From Cryphonectria parasitica EP155 (Eukaryota; Ascomycota; Sordariomycetes; Diaporthales; Cryphonectriaceae): DNA of 64,000 bases. The DNA lies in contig NW_024468919.1 in the NCBI RefSeq assembly GCF_011745365.1, forward strand, positions 930,001 to 994,000. Reading direction: 5' to 3'. The notes under the pieces are model-generated. The model made no database searches. It worked only from the letters and a program-made list of their open reading frames with translations, and was not told the DNA's origin. This document shows, one piece after another, positions 29,301-41,807 of this stretch. How positions within the stretch are numbered: the first letter of the stretch is position 1; the number at the start of each line of letters is the position of its first letter. The position numbers and the translations under genes were made by a program.

Positions 29301-32300
29301 ACTGTAACGAGAGAGTTTTGTGTGTGAATCAATATCAGCTCCCTGTCGAATTTCTCAACGTGCTAGCTAGATTGGGGGTAACTCGTACGATGGGTGTAGG
29401 CCCATGTGGTAGGATCGAAGTCAAGAAGGGGGAGGAAGAGGCCGAGGATAAGGGAGGTGATGCTGTCAGAGGACAAGAGTGACGGTACTTGGGTCTACAT
29501 GCTATGTGCACAATCGTCCTCTCGGTCTTGGAGGTCATCATGGAGAGGAAGAAAGCTCTTCTTGGGCTTGGGCTTAGGCTTTTGGATGATCCTCGTCCCT
29601 GACGGAAAGATGAAAGAGCTGCAGTAGACGACAGCTGCTATGGCAATCAGACAGAAACACTTACATCGGCAATATAGTCCTCAGACGACCAATGGCGGTG
29701 ACAATTCCGGTGAGGAGGTGTCGTCATTTTCTTATGAAGAGAGACACAGCACGGGCTCATCGCAGGAGGAGGAAGGATATCAGCTTTCCACGTTTCTGTC
29801 TTATCAAGGCGAATGAAGGCCTTGCAGACGAGGACACACTCTGACCTTTGTGATGGCGGGCGGCCATCATTAAGGGGCATACATGTTTCTGATCGACGAG
29901 AGAGACCTCAGCCTCGCAGAAAAGGAGCTCTCCGTTTCTATCTTTCAGTTTATAGGGACAAAGTGCAGGGATCCCATGCTGCCTCATCATCTGTGCTTCA
30001 GACATGTTGATTCCCCCCATGGATGAACTTTACTGTAATGGCAGATGGCCCGGTAGAAATGACTCCAATATCGCCACCGTCATCATCATCAACAAGACGA
30101 GTCTGACCAAGGATGGCCAGTCATTTGAGACAAGACCAAATGAACTCGCCCTGCGCGGTCTCCTCTGTCAGTACTTTCTTCTATACGAAGACTGACTGGG
30201 TGCGCGCCTCAATCGTCCATGTCTGCCTACCTATTCTAGCATAACCTTTCACTGTGAATTACATGAGCCTACTCTTACTTTACCTACAGCCCCTCGTTGA
30301 TAAAAGTCTGCTCAGCAACACAGCTGCCCGACCGCATTTGATGTCAAGAGGGAAGGTTTATGGATGGACGGAGAGACGACCTGGTCAACGTAAGCATAAT
30401 GAACAGGGGCAGTCGGGTTATACAAGCTGCAGAGGCCCTCGTGCAATTCAGTTTGTCGTCGTTCTTTGTCCTGGTGTAGGCGGTCCAATGACGCCTGCAC
30501 ACGACGTTCTCCGCCTCCCCTTCTCCCATTCCCCGCTGCTGCTGTGTCTTCTACAACCCCGTGGTAGGGGCCCTCTTCCTTTTTCAGCTCATCCACCCAC
30601 GGCCCCTCTTTTTCTTTTTTGGGAAAGTCTTGCAGGAATGCGCAAATATTGCAGGGTTAGAGGACGGTGCGGAAGTCTCATCCGGCTTGTCCCACCCACA
30701 CTACAGCTGACCCAGCCCCTCCTTGCGGACCGGGACCAGACATGCACGCTGTCCCGATTCTGGGGTATGACAGCGGCCGCTTTCCTCCTTCTCTCCCTCT
30801 CTCGCTCTCGCGGTGGATTTTTAGTCTTTCGCTTGCATTGACCAATCTCGACAAAACATGTTTTCGTGGTGCCACAGTTGGGTTATTTGCATTTCTGGTT
30901 CCGAAGGGTGACCAGGGGGGGGATGCAATGGAGGGGTCCTGAAATTGCACCAAAGGTAACAACCTCGTGTTTCGCCCTGCATGGCGTAATGATACTCTTC
31001 CCCTCCCTCCCCCAATAATTCCGCCCTGGGCAGCAAGTTGGACGTTTTAGTGGGTGGTCCTGGTCAACGGTGTAATATTTCCCCCTTCTGATATGTCGCA
31101 AGGGAGAGAGTCTCATGACCGCTTCACCAACCAGTGACATATCCATTCTCCTTGAAGGGCCCTTCACCTCCTTTGCAACACATGCAGTATACTACCAGCC
31201 TTCTGCTTCTTTTTCCAATATATATAAAATGTGATGGGCTCGCTGGCGGTTTTAGAAAAACCAGGGGCGAGGGAGGAGTGGGAGGATTGAGAAAAAAGAA
31301 ATCAATCACTGCAAACATCTATAGAGTAAAAGTCATAGCGTTATGTAGCGAAAAAAATAAAAAAAATAAAAATAAAAAAAAAAGAATTACTCCATGAGCT
31401 CTAGCCATCTATTTGCACCGACCTTGTACCGTCACAGAACCGATTAAAAAAAACAAAAAAACACCTGGACTGAACAGAGACATACCCATATACATACCCA
31501 ATACGGAAGTTCATACTAACACAGGGATCGATATGTACACCAGCCGGCATTGCGTAAGGCTGCGAGCCTCTCTGGTTCGGGAGGGTCGGCTATACAAGGA
31601 AAAAAACGACTGGCGGTGAGGAGACGGCTTACGGTAGATTGGCTGCTTGGATCAGGCCATTATCCCCTCTCATCACAAATCGCACGCAGCTAAGTGGTTC
31701 TACGGAGCCCCTCACCCTCTACCTCTTTCTATTCTCTTTGCCAATGGAGGAGAGAAAAAGAAAGGGAGTACAGAATATGGTCGGCTTTTTTTTTGTGTGT
31801 GTGTGTGCATTGACGAAACTGCACAAAGACATCACACCGGAAAGCACGGAAAGGTCAGACAGACAGGCCAGCGCTACGTAGCTGGGATCCACTACGGCCC
31901 AGAGCAACAAAGAGGTGAGAGGCACTTTGAATCGTGATGGAGGGTGGAACGAGACGTGTCGGGCAATAGAGAGACGCTCCTCTCCTGATTGCGTGGAATC
32001 TCACACCCCAATCATTCTCTGGTCTGGTTTCCACGGGGTGGACCGGGGCTGGTGGCGGTGGTGGTGGTGGTGGTGGTGGTCGTCGTCGTCCTTTCGTTCC
32101 CCCCTACCTTTCCTCTTTCTCGCTGTCTCTCCTCAAGCTGTTCCTCGGTTTCGGTTTCGTTGTCCATAACAGTACGTACCTGATTCTGAAAGTGAGAAGA
32201 AGCGCTTTATTTCCTGTTCTCCTGGATCATTGCCGGGGGAATGGTTTCCCTCCCCTACCGGCGCCAGAGGATGGGGTGCTTGGCTGGATTGACCGGCATC

Positions 32301-35300
32301 CGTTTTCTCCACTAGCAGCACCGGAAAGGGATCCGGGTCCATTGAGGGAAAGGGGTGGAGAGTGAGAAAGACCCATAAGAAATGCATGCATTGTACAGTT
32401 AGGTAATCTCACCCTCCCTCCCACTCTCTATTCTCTCTCTTGGTGAAATCAAAGCCCTGCACAACACGCGGCACTCAAATGTGCTCTCCTGCCCGACACG
32501 TGAAAAATGGGAACAGGCAGAAAACATGGCCCTTGAGTGTACAAGCTTTGATCTACCTCTGAAGCATTTTCATCATCTTCATTTTCCTCTATTTTTTGTT
32601 TCAGATGAAACTTCAAACCTCTCAGGCTATGCGCTTAGTAAGAAGAGGATCCCTTTGCCGACGACAAAAGGGAATGAATACGGGAGAATAGCTAGCGAAA
32701 TGCAGCTATTTTGGGGGGGGGAGAGAAGGGGGGGGGGGGCGAGTTCGGTCATGGCGAGATAACTTTGGCTGTACGCAGCTGCCAAGGGAGGGCCTGGATG
32801 ACCACCCTTCAAACTCAGCGTAAACTTAATTTCCCCTTTCCTGTTATAAAGTTTAAGATGGTAAGGTTATCGTGAGTGATTAGCCTTTTCGTCTCACCCT
32901 CGCAGCCCCTGTTGGGCAGAGGCCATCACCGTCTCCCCCTGCGCGTCTTAAAGTTCCGGAATAGTGCCTATCCTCGAAGGATCCCACTCCGACAGGGGAG
33001 CTGCCGGATGAGTTTATAGCCACCGCCCTCACTGCCAAAAGAATTAAGCAGAAAAGAATTGTCAAGAAAAGAAAAGGAAAAGGAAAAGAAAAAAGTTACA
33101 TTTATTTGCGTTTCTGAGCCTGTGCACGATATTTCCGAGAACAAACTACAGATGAAAGCGCTCAGAGCCGGCCCTCGAGCGAGCGCTCCGCGGAGGTTAC
33201 ACAGGACTCGGATCTCCATGGATGGGTATCTCCGAGAGTCTTTCGCGGTAACATGGTGAGTTTTTTTTTTTTTTTAGTTTTTTTTTTTTCTCCCCCAGAC
33301 ATGCGTATTGCTGCGCCCTACCACAGTACGATGAGAGAATGCAGGCAGCGAACCGAGAACAAATGAGTTCAAGGACAACTCTACAAACCCGCCTCAGCTT
33401 CCTGAGGAGGACCCGCGAGATAACCTGCCCTGAACCAATGCTGATGAGAAAGAGACGCAAAAAATAATTAACATTTCGCTTTCTGAATACTACTAAACTT
33501 GCTGACGGACGAGATTATGCCCATTCCATATCCTGTAGATCTTGTACCACAACACCAATTAACGACTTGTCCATGTTCATTTATCCGGGGCACGGGCGGC
33601 GGTCGGCCGATCGGAGCAACGGGCCCATGTACCGGCTTTGTGTCACACATTCAGAAATACCGCACAACAACAACAACAGCAACAACAACAGCAACCAATA
33701 ACCACAACAACATGGCAGGGTCGTACGATGAAGAAGGCTGCACGCTCCATCATGGGCGTACTCGGGCAGGGGGGCACACCCGTCTGGCCCGGGGGGAGGG
33801 CAGCGGACCACAAAATCTCACATGGTGCAGCCTGATCGGTACACATATGAACTAGGTTATGTATATCTAAGGGACAGGCACTTTTATTGTTGGAACAAGT
33901 GCTGTTCGCTCACAAACGCGAGAGTTCTGGCGAGAGGGGTAGCAAAAGCGATCCCAGTTTCTGAGAGACACACACAACTTCCCAAGAGACCGCCCAAAGT
34001 CCCCCCCAGAAGGCAGGCACAGGGATCGTACCGGCCGTAGTATTCTGTCACTTCCATTTTACTACTACGGTCCATTTCGATATGGTTGGTGTGTGTCCAA
34101 GTAGGCTCTGGAAGTGACGTGATGGTCTAAGCAACAGCTACTGCAAAATTGGTCGCACGGATGGCCAGCTCAGTGTGCGCGTCCCCTCTCGCAGGACGGG
34201 GGGGGCATCAGCGAGAGCACAGCCTAAAGGCGCAGTCCCCGCCTCATGAGACAGCAAGCCTGTGCGCCCACACCACACGAGGGACAACTGGATCGTGGCA
34301 AATAGTGTCACAAGGATGGGGCAGCAAATGGTCTCGTTCCTCTACCTCTCTCAAGAGGGCACCTTGCTCAAAAGAGAAGAGGTGACTCAATATTTTGCTG
34401 CTGTACTCCCCAGTACCAAAAAGATGGTCAAACTCGATCGACAATCGGGACACCGGCCACCGCCGCGATGGAGGCTGTCAAGGCCTACTATTGGGAAAGA
34501 AACCACGGAATTTGCCGTCAAGGTGGTTTCCTCCCATCTATCACAAAGAGAGAGAGAAAGAGAGGGGGGGGGGGAAGAGAATTCAAGCAAGGTCCCGTGT
34601 TTCACACACAATCCAGCCAGCATCCACCCCCCCCCCCTCCATTGGATACGCAAGGGTATACGGGGCGGTATGAGTGATGCCATTGGCCAGGTCAAAATCC
34701 TGTGGAAATATTCTTTTCTTTTCTCCCTCTACTGTGGTTTCGTACTGAAATAAGAGCACCCTAGCTGAGCATCTTCTTGCCCGTGCGTATTGAGTGCACT
34801 TGTACCTCCTCTCGATGGGTTGGTAGTCTTGTCACTCAGATACTAGTGGGGGTCGCTGCGAAAGACGCTCCACAGAACCTGACCGGGACGCCCAATACTA
34901 CCCATCATACCAGAGTAGGTCTACTTTTCGAACTGATCATTTCTGGTTTTGAGGTGCTACAACAAATGATAGACGATGAGGGACAAGACAGCCACAAAAC
35001 CCCGGATAGACTAAGAGCCGGTGAGAAAGGCGCGGTGGGACAAAAGAGAGATATCATCGTAAGGGGCTGCCCCGGTGGCGATTTGATAATTACATCGTGC
35101 GGGGTGTGCCCAGCCCCGAGAGAGAGAGAGGAAGAGGGTGTGAATCGGAAACGAGAAGAACAAGTGGTGTTTGATGTGGAAGGATGTGTAAGGCCAGCGA
35201 AGGGAGTGGCAGACCAACCAGAGAAAGGAAAGAAAGAAAAAAAAAAAAGGGGGGGGGGGACGATGGAAGGCGGAAAAACCGGGTCCCCCCCCCCCCCTTC

Positions 35301-36414
35301 GGAACCAGTGACGCAGAGACAGCGCATCAAGAAGCCTCACCACCCATGCCCTCACAGCCGGCTACGGTTGCCTTTAATTCCAACTGGGCAGGAGACAGGA
35401 GAGTTTTTCCTTTTTTCATTCGTGGTCCAAGTGCATACCATCAATGTTATTCGTGCGATCATGGCGTTTCAGGTGGTGTTTTTGTTTCTTTTCCTGCGCA
35501 GATAGAGTGGGTGGGCGTGGAATGCACCAGTGCCAACCAAGAACAAATGCATATCGACCAATGCCAGGTGGCATTTGGAGGGGAGGGACAGGGAGAGTTC
35601 ACGTCATGTCACAGCGTCACATGCAGAAACAGATTAATACATTCTGTTGCTCGTTTGTCCCTTCCCGTCAGTGACTTTTCTTTTTTTCGGGATTTGAATT
35701 TTTTTTATTTTTTTTATTTTTTGGTGATGCTCCCCCTCCTCTTTTGCTGCAATACTGGACAGTCTCAGAGAGGAGGGGTGCGTGTGAAGATGCATACGAG
35801 TTGAAACTAGCCCCCCCCCCTCTCATCATCATCATCATCATCATCATGCTTCATCCAAGCAGAAGAGAAAAGCATGAATCAAACAAAACAAAAAAAAAAA
35901 AAAGGGTCGTTTGCTGGAGAAAGTAAGAGAGTGGATCATCACCAATCAAAAACTTCAGGTCCTCCCACCGGCTGCTCGGGGGCCGGAAAACAGGAGCCTA
36001 GAGGCGATCGCCCCACCTGTCAACTGTTGAAGGCCCCTGCAGCTCCAGGACTACAAGGGCGAGCTACCCTTGTCATGCACACCAGCACACCGGCACACAA
36101 CTCACAGACCGTCTGGGTTAGCTCCTGCAGATGTCACCCAAGGAAGAAACAACCCGCTGGGAAGGAGGGCGGACGCTACGTGTCGACCACCGGCCAAGCA
36201 ACGCGCCAACTATATTCCCATCACGTACCCACTCTACACACCCACCCACTGAACCCACCCAGCGCACGATGGCCCCATTCCGGCCCGTACCGATCAGGGG
36301 TACTTAGTTGGCTGTTGAAGAAAAGAGGAAGAGAAAGAGAGGAGCTTTCTTAGCAAAAAGGGGGGAGTGTGGTATGGGGTGGGAAAGGGGAAGAGCGCGT
36401 AGAGACAACCAGGC

Positions 36415-36418
<4 letters not shown>

Positions 36419-36451
<33 letters not shown>
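36419..36451 (+). repeat. (AG)n microsatellite
   Basis: About sixteen AG units in a row, one of several long dinucleotide runs in the right half of the window. Confidence 0.9.
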
Positions 36452-36454
<3 letters not shown>

Positions 36455-37085
36455 CTGGAGGCAAGCTACTTGGGGCCTGATAGGCCACACAACAGACTAT
36501 GCCCACAGGTTTGGGATCGGAACTGCTAAGGGATCGCAGCCGTAGCTGACATGCGGATCGCAGATCTCTTCCTTTCGAGATGGGTAGAGACAGGACAGGG
36601 AGGGGGTGGTGGGCAGAGGTGATGACTGAGACGTGGCGATAAAAGCTGTTGTGAGATGTGAGGAATAAAATAAAATAAAATAACTGAACCAAGAAACAAA
36701 GAAAAAACAGAACGCCTCCCCTTGCGAAGAGATACCTTCACCTTCCCTCCCCTGCCCAGCTGGCGGTAGCCTGCAGCTGTCCTGCTGGTCCTGTACCTTT
36801 CCTTGTCCACTCCCTTCCACCCCCCCTTCCCCCTTCCCAGCAAGGCCAGCCAACCTGTTTGCCTAGAAGCCTCTCATAAATGATAGATATCGTTTGGATC
36901 ACGTAAATGGTTCGCCCTGGTGTAACTTGCAAACGGATTGCTGCTGTTCTCCAGAGACAGACCTCTGACGCCCCCCCCCCCCCAAACTTCTGAAGAATAT
37001 TTCCTTGCTCTCTGTCCAACCTCGCTTGAGCATATATTCTTGCCTCCTTCTCATTCTCCTTCTTCCGTCTCGCCTCCTCTGCTCT

Positions 37086-37089
<4 letters not shown>

Positions 37090-37119
<30 letters not shown>
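37090..37119 (+). repeat. (CA)n microsatellite upstream of the 37,251 gene
   Basis: About fifteen CA units lying 131 bp before the chosen ATG, so probably in the 5' UTR or promoter of the hypothetical gene. Confidence 0.9.
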
Positions 37120-37124
<5 letters not shown>

Positions 37125-37250
37125 CAGCAGAGAGGGGAAGAGAGACAGAGAGAGATAGACACAGGCAGATCTCTTCTCATCTATTTTCATCCTCGTAGGA
37201 CACCAGTCAAACTCTCACTTGACTCGCTCAGAAACAGGAGGCATGTCAAC

Positions 37251-38603
37251 ATGTCTCTTGTGACATCATCATCATCGTCATCATCATCATCCTATTCTCC
37301 TTCTTCCATCTCGTCTTCATCTCCCTCTTTTTCTTCGTTCAGGAAATCAGCCCCATCCGTCACAGATATGGACATGGAGTCCAGCCAACAGAAGCAGAAA
37401 GACGCCGCGTCACCTATGGCGGGCCCGTCAGCCACAGCCGGGCCGCTCCAGCCGCCCACCGACCAGCGGAGCCCAGCACAGAAATCTAACGACACGTACC
37501 GTGAGCAGATCGAGAAGCACCACTCGGCCTCGCTCCCATTCTGGCAGTTTGAGGCCCAGCTGGCCGTCGAGTTCAACGGTCTACTACGCAAGAAGGAGAA
37601 AACCCTCGAGTGTGTGACACGGTCGATGGACTACCTCGACACGGCCTTCTCCCGGGTCCGCTTGTCGTGGGAGAACATGGGCATCTGGAACTACCAATGG
37701 TCCGGATTCCCCAAGCCTGCCTCGCGCTGGCGCCATGAGGACCCCACGGTCCCACAGGACTGGCGAGCGGAGAAAACCCGTCCTATCGAGATGTTCGAGA
37801 AACAGGTCTTTGTGCTGTGGGACTCGGAAATCCCCGAGGTCCAAGTACCTACATGCGGCTGTGCTGCCGTTGACAAAGTGCGAAGCCACGAGCTCGCCCG
37901 CATCCTCATCAGGAACACCTGGAAGGCCAGAGGCATCTGGGACATACGCTGGGGCAAACAGCCTGGCAACACCTGGAAGCACGAGCGGCCCCTCGCCGAC
38001 TTCCTCAACGACCCTGTCGAGTACGAGTACGAGTCCACCGATGTCATGCCCAAATACGACAAGAACGCTCCCATTGAGTCATACTTTCCGATACTCAAGG
38101 GCGACAAGGTGTACCCAGTGGCACGCATCCCTAGAAGTGACGGCCATACTGATAATAAACCCTCCTCATCCTGTGTGGCAGCCACAACCACCACCAGCAA
38201 CAGCAACAACACCAACAACAACAACAACACCAACACGACGAAGCCCCCCACTTTCACCCCCACTCCTTTTACTATTCCTCTTCCTCTCACCATCACACCA
38301 TCGGCCAACACCGCACCAGAGGCCAGTGCCGGACCAAAGCCCACGCCCAAGCCAAGCCTTACCGGCAAACCAAAGCTTAACATGATCGTAACTCCAACAA
38401 CAGTGGCCAGGACGCCACCACAAGGCAACCGACCGTGCCCAAGGTTTGCTCCCTACCCAACTGAAGCCCGCCGTCGAGGGCCCCCTAACGCGCGCCCGAA
38501 CCGTCGACGGATCAAGGTTGATACCCAAGGCAACAAGCGCGACGACTACTGGCGCGGGCGACAAGGCTTGTCCGATCGCCACGACTTCTGGAGCGTTATC
38601 TAA
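37251..38603 (+). CDS. Hypothetical protein with duplicated Trp-rich motif
   Basis: 450 codons from ATG 37251 to TAA 38601-38603. The frame is open further upstream, but the CA microsatellite and a CT-rich leader there make the ATG at 37251 the likely start. Residues 1-90 are Ser-rich and disordered. Residues about 90-270 form the folded part, with two related segments: SWENMGIWNYQWSGFPKPAS ending RWRHEDP, and TWKARGIWDIRWGKQPGNTW ending KHERP. The shared pattern is W-x3-G-I-W-(N/D)-x2-W-G...W-(R/K)-H-E. The remaining C-terminal part is Thr/Asn/Pro-rich (with an Asn/Thr run encoded by ACC/AAC repeats) and ends in a basic region RRRGPPNARPNRRRIKVD. There are no membrane segments or signal peptide. 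I recognise the W-rich motif as recurring in uncharacterised fungal proteins but know no function. Confidence 0.8.
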   Translation: MSLVTSSSSSSSSSYSPSSISSSSPSFSSFRKSAPSVTDMDMESSQQKQKDAASPMAGPSATAGPLQPPTDQRSPAQKSNDTYREQIEKHHSASLPFWQFEAQLAVEFNGLLRKKEKTLECVTRSMDYLDTAFSRVRLSWENMGIWNYQWSGFPKPASRWRHEDPTVPQDWRAEKTRPIEMFEKQVFVLWDSEIPEVQVPTCGCAAVDKVRSHELARILIRNTWKARGIWDIRWGKQPGNTWKHERPLADFLNDPVEYEYESTDVMPKYDKNAPIESYFPILKGDKVYPVARIPRSDGHTDNKPSSSCVAATTTTSNSNNTNNNNNTNTTKPPTFTPTPFTIPLPLTITPSANTAPEASAGPKPTPKPSLTGKPKLNMIVTPTTVARTPPQGNRPCPRFAPYPTEARRRGPPNARPNRRRIKVDTQGNKRDDYWRGRQGLSDRHDFWSVI

Positions 38604-41398
38604 GTAGTCACCATTTTTGGGACAATGATGGCGTCTCATCAAGAGAAAACAAAAAGGGTTGGTTGTTGTTTTTTTTGGTGGGGTTTTTTTCCTTCTCAAG
38701 GAAGCAACAACATGATGTCATAGGATGAGAAGGAGGGAGAAGAAGAACACGAACGAGGGAGAAGAGAAAAGGCAAGGACAGAATGACAAGGACGGAAAGA
38801 CCCCACACCATTCATCTTGACAACCACCACCACCACCAAACTCAGGCGAGACCATTTTGCGTTTCATTTTTGATCTAGTCGCTCATTGACTTGGTGTTTG
38901 ACAGACTTTCGGGGTTTTCTTGTTCTTTCCCCTGCTTAGTTAACTATTACCAGATTGATTACCCATCTTATTTAGCTTTACCACACAAACATGCATGACC
39001 TGTGCCATGTTCCCGCAATTGCCAACATCGTGATCCCTGTCTCTCTCTCTTTTTTTTTTCCTTTTTTTTTTTTTCCCCCTTCTCCTTACTTCTCCACCGC
39101 GTTCAGATCCCATCACCATCCTCACTGTCGTCATTTCCACCGTGATCGTCGTGATCATCAATTATTTTCTTACCACCATCACCTCCACCTACAAGCACTT
39201 TCCGACGAAACCTAACAAAAACCTCCCACTCTTCTTACTCAGAGTGGGAGCGGGCCCCCCTCGAGGAAACTGGGTGCGCAGAGTGATCGTCTACCTGCTG
39301 CTGCTGCGCAACATAGCGTCAACCGCCCATCATTTAACACCACTACCAACCAATTTACCCTCACCAGTATCTTTGAGATCCTATTCGCTTCCGTCCTGTT
39401 ACCATTGCAGCAATAATATCCACCGAGATCCTCATGTCTGGCCTGTCTCAGTGCTTGGGTAGTAGTTAGCGAGAAGACGGGAGCGCTAAGAAGACGGGTG
39501 CTAATGGGCCGGGGACCCCTCAATCTTCAGCGGGGCGGGGTCGTTCTTAGTGTATTTACAGGGGAAGCTTGACGGCGATGAATGGAATTACCCCAGACTT
39601 TGCCTCACCAGCCGAGCAGTAGTACACACGGCACTAGCTATATTAAGTGCCCTCTTCGTTTTGTCACCTATTATTAGAATTCTAGATACTGCCGTCATGC
39701 TGTCGTACATACCCTGTGATCTTTTCTACTTGCGGTGATGTATTTCTGTAAAGTGGGTAGTGAACTGGGGAACCGGGGACGCGCTTCGTGGGACAAATTA
39801 CTTGAGAATTTCCCAAAGCGTGCTGCACTTCTCTTGGGATGTTACATCAATCACAACAATTCCTACATAATACTACTATAGCAATCTCGAAGTCCAAGGA
39901 TACTACCGCCTGGCTCTGGTCTCTCCCCATCTCCAATTTTATCTTCAGGAAGGGAAATGTATTTTTTTCTGCTGGTTCGGTTCAACCTGTGCTTTCAGGA
40001 GACAAACATGAAGTACCATCTCCAACGTCGGGTGTTGCATCTTGGGCAAAAGGCAATGAATGTCCGATGCTCCTCGCGTCTTCCGGAAGACTGCACTGTT
40101 CCTCGTTCTGAAAGAAGAAACGAGCGACTAAGAAGAAAGAAAGAAAGAAGAGAAAAAGGACGGGCTTGGGGGAGAGAGACACTCTAACGCGTCTCTGCAT
40201 ATCCATGCATATTTTGCATCTAAATTCTCACCTGCTCACCATTCCGCCAGTCCCCCGTTCCCGGGACGGGGGAGGGGGGGGCCAACAACATCACTGAACG
40301 CCCGCCCGCCCACCCACTCACCTCTGGAAGAGTCAGCCCGCGGAGATTGCCGGAGACGCCCATTCTCTAGGCTGGCCGCCCCCTGGCTGTCGAGCTAGTC
40401 TCTGTGGCTTCACAGCCAAATGCAATGTCACCTCGCAGTCAACAGCTTCTCGCCAGCAAAGTCCATTCGCCCCGCCCGTCACTCCGTCCTCCGTCTACAT
40501 TCATCTCGCTCGTTGGCTCCTTGTAGGTGGCCACGCAGGATGATGATACAGATCAGAAAGCAACAAACAAAAACCAGCGAGAGTGGGCCTGGAAATTAGG
40601 CGACCTGCCATCATATTCTGCGCTGGATGGCAAATGAAGGCCTCCTTTGGAGTTTTTGAGCTTCTATGCTGTGTCACCACCTGCCAGTTGGCGGCCATCC
40701 CCCACAGGATCATATTGCAAAAGGACAATCTTCACATCGCAAGAGGGGTGGACTGGGATATGAACGAATAGCGTGGGGGTACATCAGTTGCTCGTCAAGC
40801 CATCGACGAGGGGATGAGAGACCGGAGAGGGGAAAAGAGGCAATGACATGATTGCGTTAGTCTGCATGATAGTGTTTCAAGAAGTTGCTTCTTTCTCTTT
40901 CACGAGCCCTCACCAGATTCGGTAGTCTTCAGATGGTACAGACAGACGGGTTATGCAGGACAGTCCAACCTCCGAGCGCTTGCTGGTCTGATCAGAGCAC
41001 TCTCGAGATCGAGGAACTTTTGAGAGGGGTGCCGGAGTTTGGAAACCAACTACCTTCTTCCTCATATCTCCTCACTCACAAGAGAGCAACAAACGTCGTC
41101 GACCACCCCCCCCCCCCCTCTCCACTCCTTCTTTTCTCCATTGGTGAGCTTTGTCTGCCTTGGATCCAGCATTGCGGATTGATCATCTATCTGCTCTGTG
41201 CTTTCTCCTGTGAGATCATGAAAGCCCTCTTCCCAAATGATCCCTTCTCTTTCTCTGTTTCTGGATAGTCAAGTTCTTGCTAACAATGGGTGAGAAACGG
41301 CATGGAGCCCTAACCTTACCTTTACGGCGAGCTTTGCCACTTCTTGGCCCACACATCCTCAAACACACTTTCTCATCTCAACGGCTTCTCGAACGCAG
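38604..41398. other. No gene recognised
   Basis: Low-complexity runs (poly-T near 39050-39075, poly-C 41106-41119) and short ORFs. Nothing with coding character apart from short frames close to the hAT insertion. Confidence 0.5.
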
Positions 41399-41406
41399 CC
41401 CTCATG
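41399..41406 (+). repeat. hAT target-site duplication (left)
   Basis: CCCTCATG, repeated exactly at 44970-44977. Confidence 0.95.
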
Positions 41407-41807
41407 CAGCGTTCCACACAAGTCAAGCGGAATCAAGCGGCTTGACAAGCGAAGTTGACGGTTTGGCGATGGTCTTCAAGACAAGTAAGCGGCCTTTTTG
41501 ACCAAGCGGCTTGCAAGCGAACAAGCGAATTGCCTCAGTCCTATTGTGGGTCCTTATAGGCTCAGTTGAAGCTATCGCGGCCCACTCTGGATGCAACCTT
41601 GCTGGGGTTTTTGGTGTTTTGGCCTAGGCTTTTGCCCTGGCCCTTGGCTATTCGGCCTATATATCCGTATTAAGTCTTTTCCTCCGCTGGCAGGCAAGCT
41701 CTTCTGTACCTCTTCTACCCTTGTACTTGGCATCCTCGCGTTTACTTCCTCGCGTCTCGCACCTGGGTGTCCTCGCGTTTATCTATCATCGCTTTCCTTT
41801 CACTATC

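Larger units (their letters stand above)
29301..37250. other. Long non-coding stretch with microsatellites
   Basis: Many short ORFs on both strands, none with a domain or consistent coding character. Notable simple repeats: A-rich run 31345-31384, (GGT)n then (CGT)n about 32050-32091, (CAA)n about 33664-33690, poly-G/poly-C runs near 32710, 34565, 35250 and 35285, (CAT)n 35823-35848, (AG)n 36419-36451 and (CA)n 37090-37119. No tRNA or rRNA recognised. Confidence 0.5.

Noticed and set aside
29300..37000. Numerous ORFs of 60-240 codons on both strands
   Set aside because: Frames overlap on both strands, translations are low-complexity and follow microsatellites or homopolymers; no splice-consistent gene could be built.
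37691..38428. 245-codon minus-strand frame
   Set aside because: Antisense to the 450-codon gene at 37251-38603; low-complexity Val/Leu content comes from the Asn/Thr repeat on the plus strand.
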